From: Paraburkholderia caffeinilytica
GTDB taxonomy: Bacteria > Pseudomonadota > Gammaproteobacteria > Burkholderiales > Burkholderiaceae
DNA: 64,000 nucleotides
Direction of reading: 5' to 3'
Assembly (NCBI RefSeq): GCF_003368325.1
Contig: NZ_CP031467.1
Location: 3,720,001-3,784,000 of the forward strand
The notes under the pieces were generated by a model that saw only the letters and a program-made list of their open reading frames with translations, was not told the DNA's origin and ran no database searches. Shown here in pieces: positions 62,169-64,000 of this stretch. Each line of letters begins with the position of its first letter. Position 1 is the first letter of the stretch. The position numbers were made by a program, and so were the translations under genes.

Positions 62169-63413
62169 TCAGAATCGGTGTCGCATGCCAAGACGAGCGG
62201 CGGTTTGATGGTTGTTAGCCGAAGGTGTCTGGCCCGTGATGTACGCGACGGCTGGTTGATTCAGCGAATCCGTGCCGGCAACGTGTTGATAGACAACGAT
62301 CGCATATACGTCCGTTCGCTTGGACAGGGAGTAGTCTGCGCCCATCGAACCTTGCTGATACGTTGCGCCGGAACGTTCATCTGCTCCAGAATTGCGCGTA
62401 TAGCTATAGGCGACGCCGAGCAGAAAGGACGGCGTTACCTGGTATTTCAAGTTCGCTTCAGCGCTGTTAAATGTGGCATTACCGCGGTAACCGAGCGGAT
62501 TCGGTCCCGACGCACTTGTGTTGCCCAAGCCGCGAAACTGGGTGTTTGAATATGTGGCTCCAAGCGTTGCGGCACCGAATTGATAGGCAGCGCCGGCCGC
62601 CGCGATCTGAACCGTACTGGCGGACGCGTAGCCGGCATATATCGGGTTTGACTCGGCTGTCGTCGCACTTCCCGACGAGCCAATGTTGTTGCTTGTTAGC
62701 GTTGTCCCTGCCGACGGGTTGGTTCCGTAGAAGCCGAAATTTGGTGTTCGCGCATTAAGGTACGCGGCGCCTGCCGATAAGTGACCGTTCGCGTAGCCAA
62801 CCCCGGCCGACCATACCTGGTTCCTGCCGACGCTACCCGGCACGCCCCCGAAGCTATACAAGCCGGTCACCGACAATCCGTGATAGTCGGGACTCGAATA
62901 TTTGATCGTGTTATTGATGCGCCGGGTATTCAGGAGGTTGTCGACGTCGCCCGCATGGGAACTCATGTAGCCACCCCATTGCGCGGCTGCAGAAAATGGT
63001 CCGACGGTCGTAGCGACGGAATCGTATTGTCTGCCCAATGTCACGGTACCCGCGTTCGACTTGAGTCCGACGTAAGCCTGGCGACCGACTCCGGCGCCTC
63101 CCTGTCCCAGTGCCCCTGTGTTGATGGCAAATCCACTTTCGAGCCTGAAGATGGCGCTTAGCCCGCCGCCGAGATCCTCGCTTCCAAGCAGTCCCCAACG
63201 ACTGCCGTTCTGGCCGCCGCTCACGCCGTCTTGAAAGGAGTATTGCGAGTGGCCAACCAATGCCCCTCCGCTCCGGCCGGTTTGCACATTGGTCGTATAG
63301 TTCAAGCCTGCATCAATCAACCCGTAAAGGGTTACGCTGCTTTGTCCAAACACAGACGCGGTGCCTAGCGAACAGGCCGCACACGTGGCAGATTTGAAGA
63401 TCGCTGATTTCAT
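62169..63413 (-). CDS. Burkholderia-type porin
   Basis: 414 aa with signal peptide (MKSAIFKSATCAACSLGTASVFG) and mature QSSVTLYGLIDAGLNYTTNVQ, EDLGGGLSAIFRLESGFAIN, GVGRQAYVGLKSNAGTVTLGRQYDSV, LSKRTDVYAIVVYQHV and C-terminal RLGMRHRF. Longer than the other three porins owing to an extended loop near SAGTTLTSNNIGSSGSATTAES. GAGGAGA precedes the ATG. Standalone gene. Confidence 0.93.
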   Translation of the reverse strand: MKSAIFKSATCAACSLGTASVFGQSSVTLYGLIDAGLNYTTNVQTGRSGGALVGHSQYSFQDGVSGGQNGSRWGLLGSEDLGGGLSAIFRLESGFAINTGALGQGGAGVGRQAYVGLKSNAGTVTLGRQYDSVATTVGPFSAAAQWGGYMSSHAGDVDNLLNTRRINNTIKYSSPDYHGLSVTGLYSFGGVPGSVGRNQVWSAGVGYANGHLSAGAAYLNARTPNFGFYGTNPSAGTTLTSNNIGSSGSATTAESNPIYAGYASASTVQIAAAGAAYQFGAATLGATYSNTQFRGLGNTSASGPNPLGYRGNATFNSAEANLKYQVTPSFLLGVAYSYTRNSGADERSGATYQQGSMGADYSLSKRTDVYAIVVYQHVAGTDSLNQPAVAYITGQTPSANNHQTAARLGMRHRF

Positions 63414-63458
63414 AGTCTCCTCAGTTTGAATAAAAAAAATCGCGTCAAAAATATGTGT

Positions 63459-63845
63459 TTATGTTCGTATAACTAATTTATGTAATTTGATAAAAACACT
63501 CTGTTTTTTTGACAATATGGCGAATAATTCTTCGGTAAGGTATTGCCGGTCGGTGTCGCGAATCATGTTTCTCGCGATTGCCAGTTGCTGGATTTGCGTC
63601 GTGCCTTCGTAAATACGGAAGAGGCGAACATCACGGTAAAATCGTTCTATCGCGTACTCGGAAACATAGCCCGCACCGCCGTGAATCTGCACCGCGCGGT
63701 CCGCGACACGATCGCACATCTCGGAGGCGAAGAGCTTGCAGCACGAAGCTTCCGTCGACACATCTTCGTTGTTGTCGCGGCGTCGAGCACCATCGAACGC
63801 GCCGCGTAGATTTCCGCGCGGCTAGTCGCCGAGGGCCTTCCTGAA
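63459..63845 (-). pseudogene. 3' fragment of acyl-CoA dehydrogenase, frameshifted
   Basis: From 63761 downward the frame reads STEASCCKLFASEMCDRV, then AVQIHGGAGYVSEYAIERFYRDVRLFRIYEGTTQIQQLAIARNMIR, the C-terminal FAD/substrate domain of acyl-CoA dehydrogenases. Just upstream, in another frame, SRAEIYAARSMVLDA continues the same protein, so a small deletion has shifted frame near 63785. Everything further 5' (about 280 residues) is missing. A nonfunctional remnant cut off by a junction near 63840. Confidence 0.78.
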
Positions 63846-63847
63846 TG

Positions 63848-64000
63848 CTACGCAACGACCAGCGCGTCCTGGGACAGTCTTTCGACAATGGGGGCGGCTG
63901 TCAGTGGCGCCGCGCCCGAATTCGCGCCGTCAGCGACCCGGTCTGGCGCAGACGTTGACTCTGGCGTCACCTTGAGCCGCCATCTGCGTTCGGCCAGCAT
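63848..64000 (-). CDS. Unidentified partial protein at window edge
   Basis: A frame running in from the right edge (51 codons, stop 63848-63850) ends VERLSQDALVVA and contains SAPDRVADGANSGAAP. An ATG occupies the last three bases, but the gene may extend beyond. I do not recognise it; it abuts the acyl-CoA dehydrogenase fragment, so it may belong to whatever inserted there. Confidence 0.3.
   Translation of the reverse strand: MLAERRWRLKVTPESTSAPDRVADGANSGAAPLTAAPIVERLSQDALVVA

Noticed and set aside
1..64000. CRISPR arrays, intact insertion sequences, rRNA or tRNA genes, replication origin
   Set aside because: No regularly spaced repeats, transposase with terminal repeats, RNA gene folds or iteron clusters were seen on reading through.

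Overview
The window is high-GC, densely coded DNA that looks like the accessory replicon (second chromosome or megaplasmid) of a Burkholderiaceae bacterium of the Paraburkholderia/Caballeronia type. This is an inference. It rests on four Burkholderia-type trimeric porins with the N-terminal AQSSVTLYG signature, the density of IclR/GntR/LysR/TetR-controlled catabolic operons, and several ABC and MFS uptake systems. No rRNA, tRNA, CRISPR array, intact insertion sequence or core housekeeping gene was seen.

Layout. 1-2.3 kb: 3' part of a hybrid sensor kinase. 2.4-6.2 kb (minus): gallate ring-cleavage operon (gallate dioxygenase, 4-oxalomesaconate hydratase, CHA aldolase, ModA-like binding protein), followed by the decayed start of an aromatic-acid MFS transporter (6.6-6.85 kb). 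7.0-11.0 kb: convergent GH35 beta-galactosidase and GH-D alpha-galactosidase-like enzymes. 11.2-21.1 kb: GntR-controlled divergent aromatic meta-cleavage cluster (MFS, flavin hydroxylase and NTF2 protein leftward; extradiol dioxygenase, FAH hydrolase, aldehyde dehydrogenase, acetoacetate-decarboxylase-family enzyme and porin rightward). 21.4-31.4 kb: a porin, then an unassigned catabolic locus with back-to-back promoters. Leftward it encodes cupin, HpcH aldolase, DUF6282, IclR and a DHOD-like flavoprotein; rightward, aldehyde dehydrogenase, GMC oxidoreductase and MFS. 31.5-41.6 kb: acetylpolyamine utilisation (IclR, aminotransferase, MFS, acetylpolyamine amidohydrolase, spermidine-type ABC transporter, porin). 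41.7-51.2 kb: LysR, a leuCDB-like set without leuA, a second spermidine-type ABC transporter and an ornithine-cyclodeaminase-family enzyme. 51.3-53.1 kb: TetR, NAD(P)-binding protein and ABM monooxygenase. 53.2-56.1 kb: decayed zone (truncated chemotaxis receptor, GST, broken tyrosine recombinase, TetR, DUF2147 scrap). 56.1-61.9 kb: TetR-controlled operon of two metallo-beta-lactamase-fold hydrolases, a SnoaL-like protein and an MDR-VOC fusion, then an outer-membrane protein. 62.2-64 kb: porin, then a frameshifted acyl-CoA dehydrogenase remnant.

The common theme is scavenging of plant- and soil-derived carbon and nitrogen: gallate and other phenolics, galactosides, acetylated polyamines and several unidentified acids. 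Most modules pair a dedicated regulator with a transporter or porin and a short enzyme pathway. The best candidates for undescribed systems are the TetR/MBL/SnoaL/MDR-VOC operon (56.1-61.1 kb), the DUF6282/HpcH/GMC divergon (22.5-31.4 kb) and the leuCDB-like/ABC/OCD operon (42.8-51.2 kb). Several strong intergenic hairpins, two paired operator motifs and a twin palindrome at the 56.8 kb promoter give concrete regulatory hypotheses.
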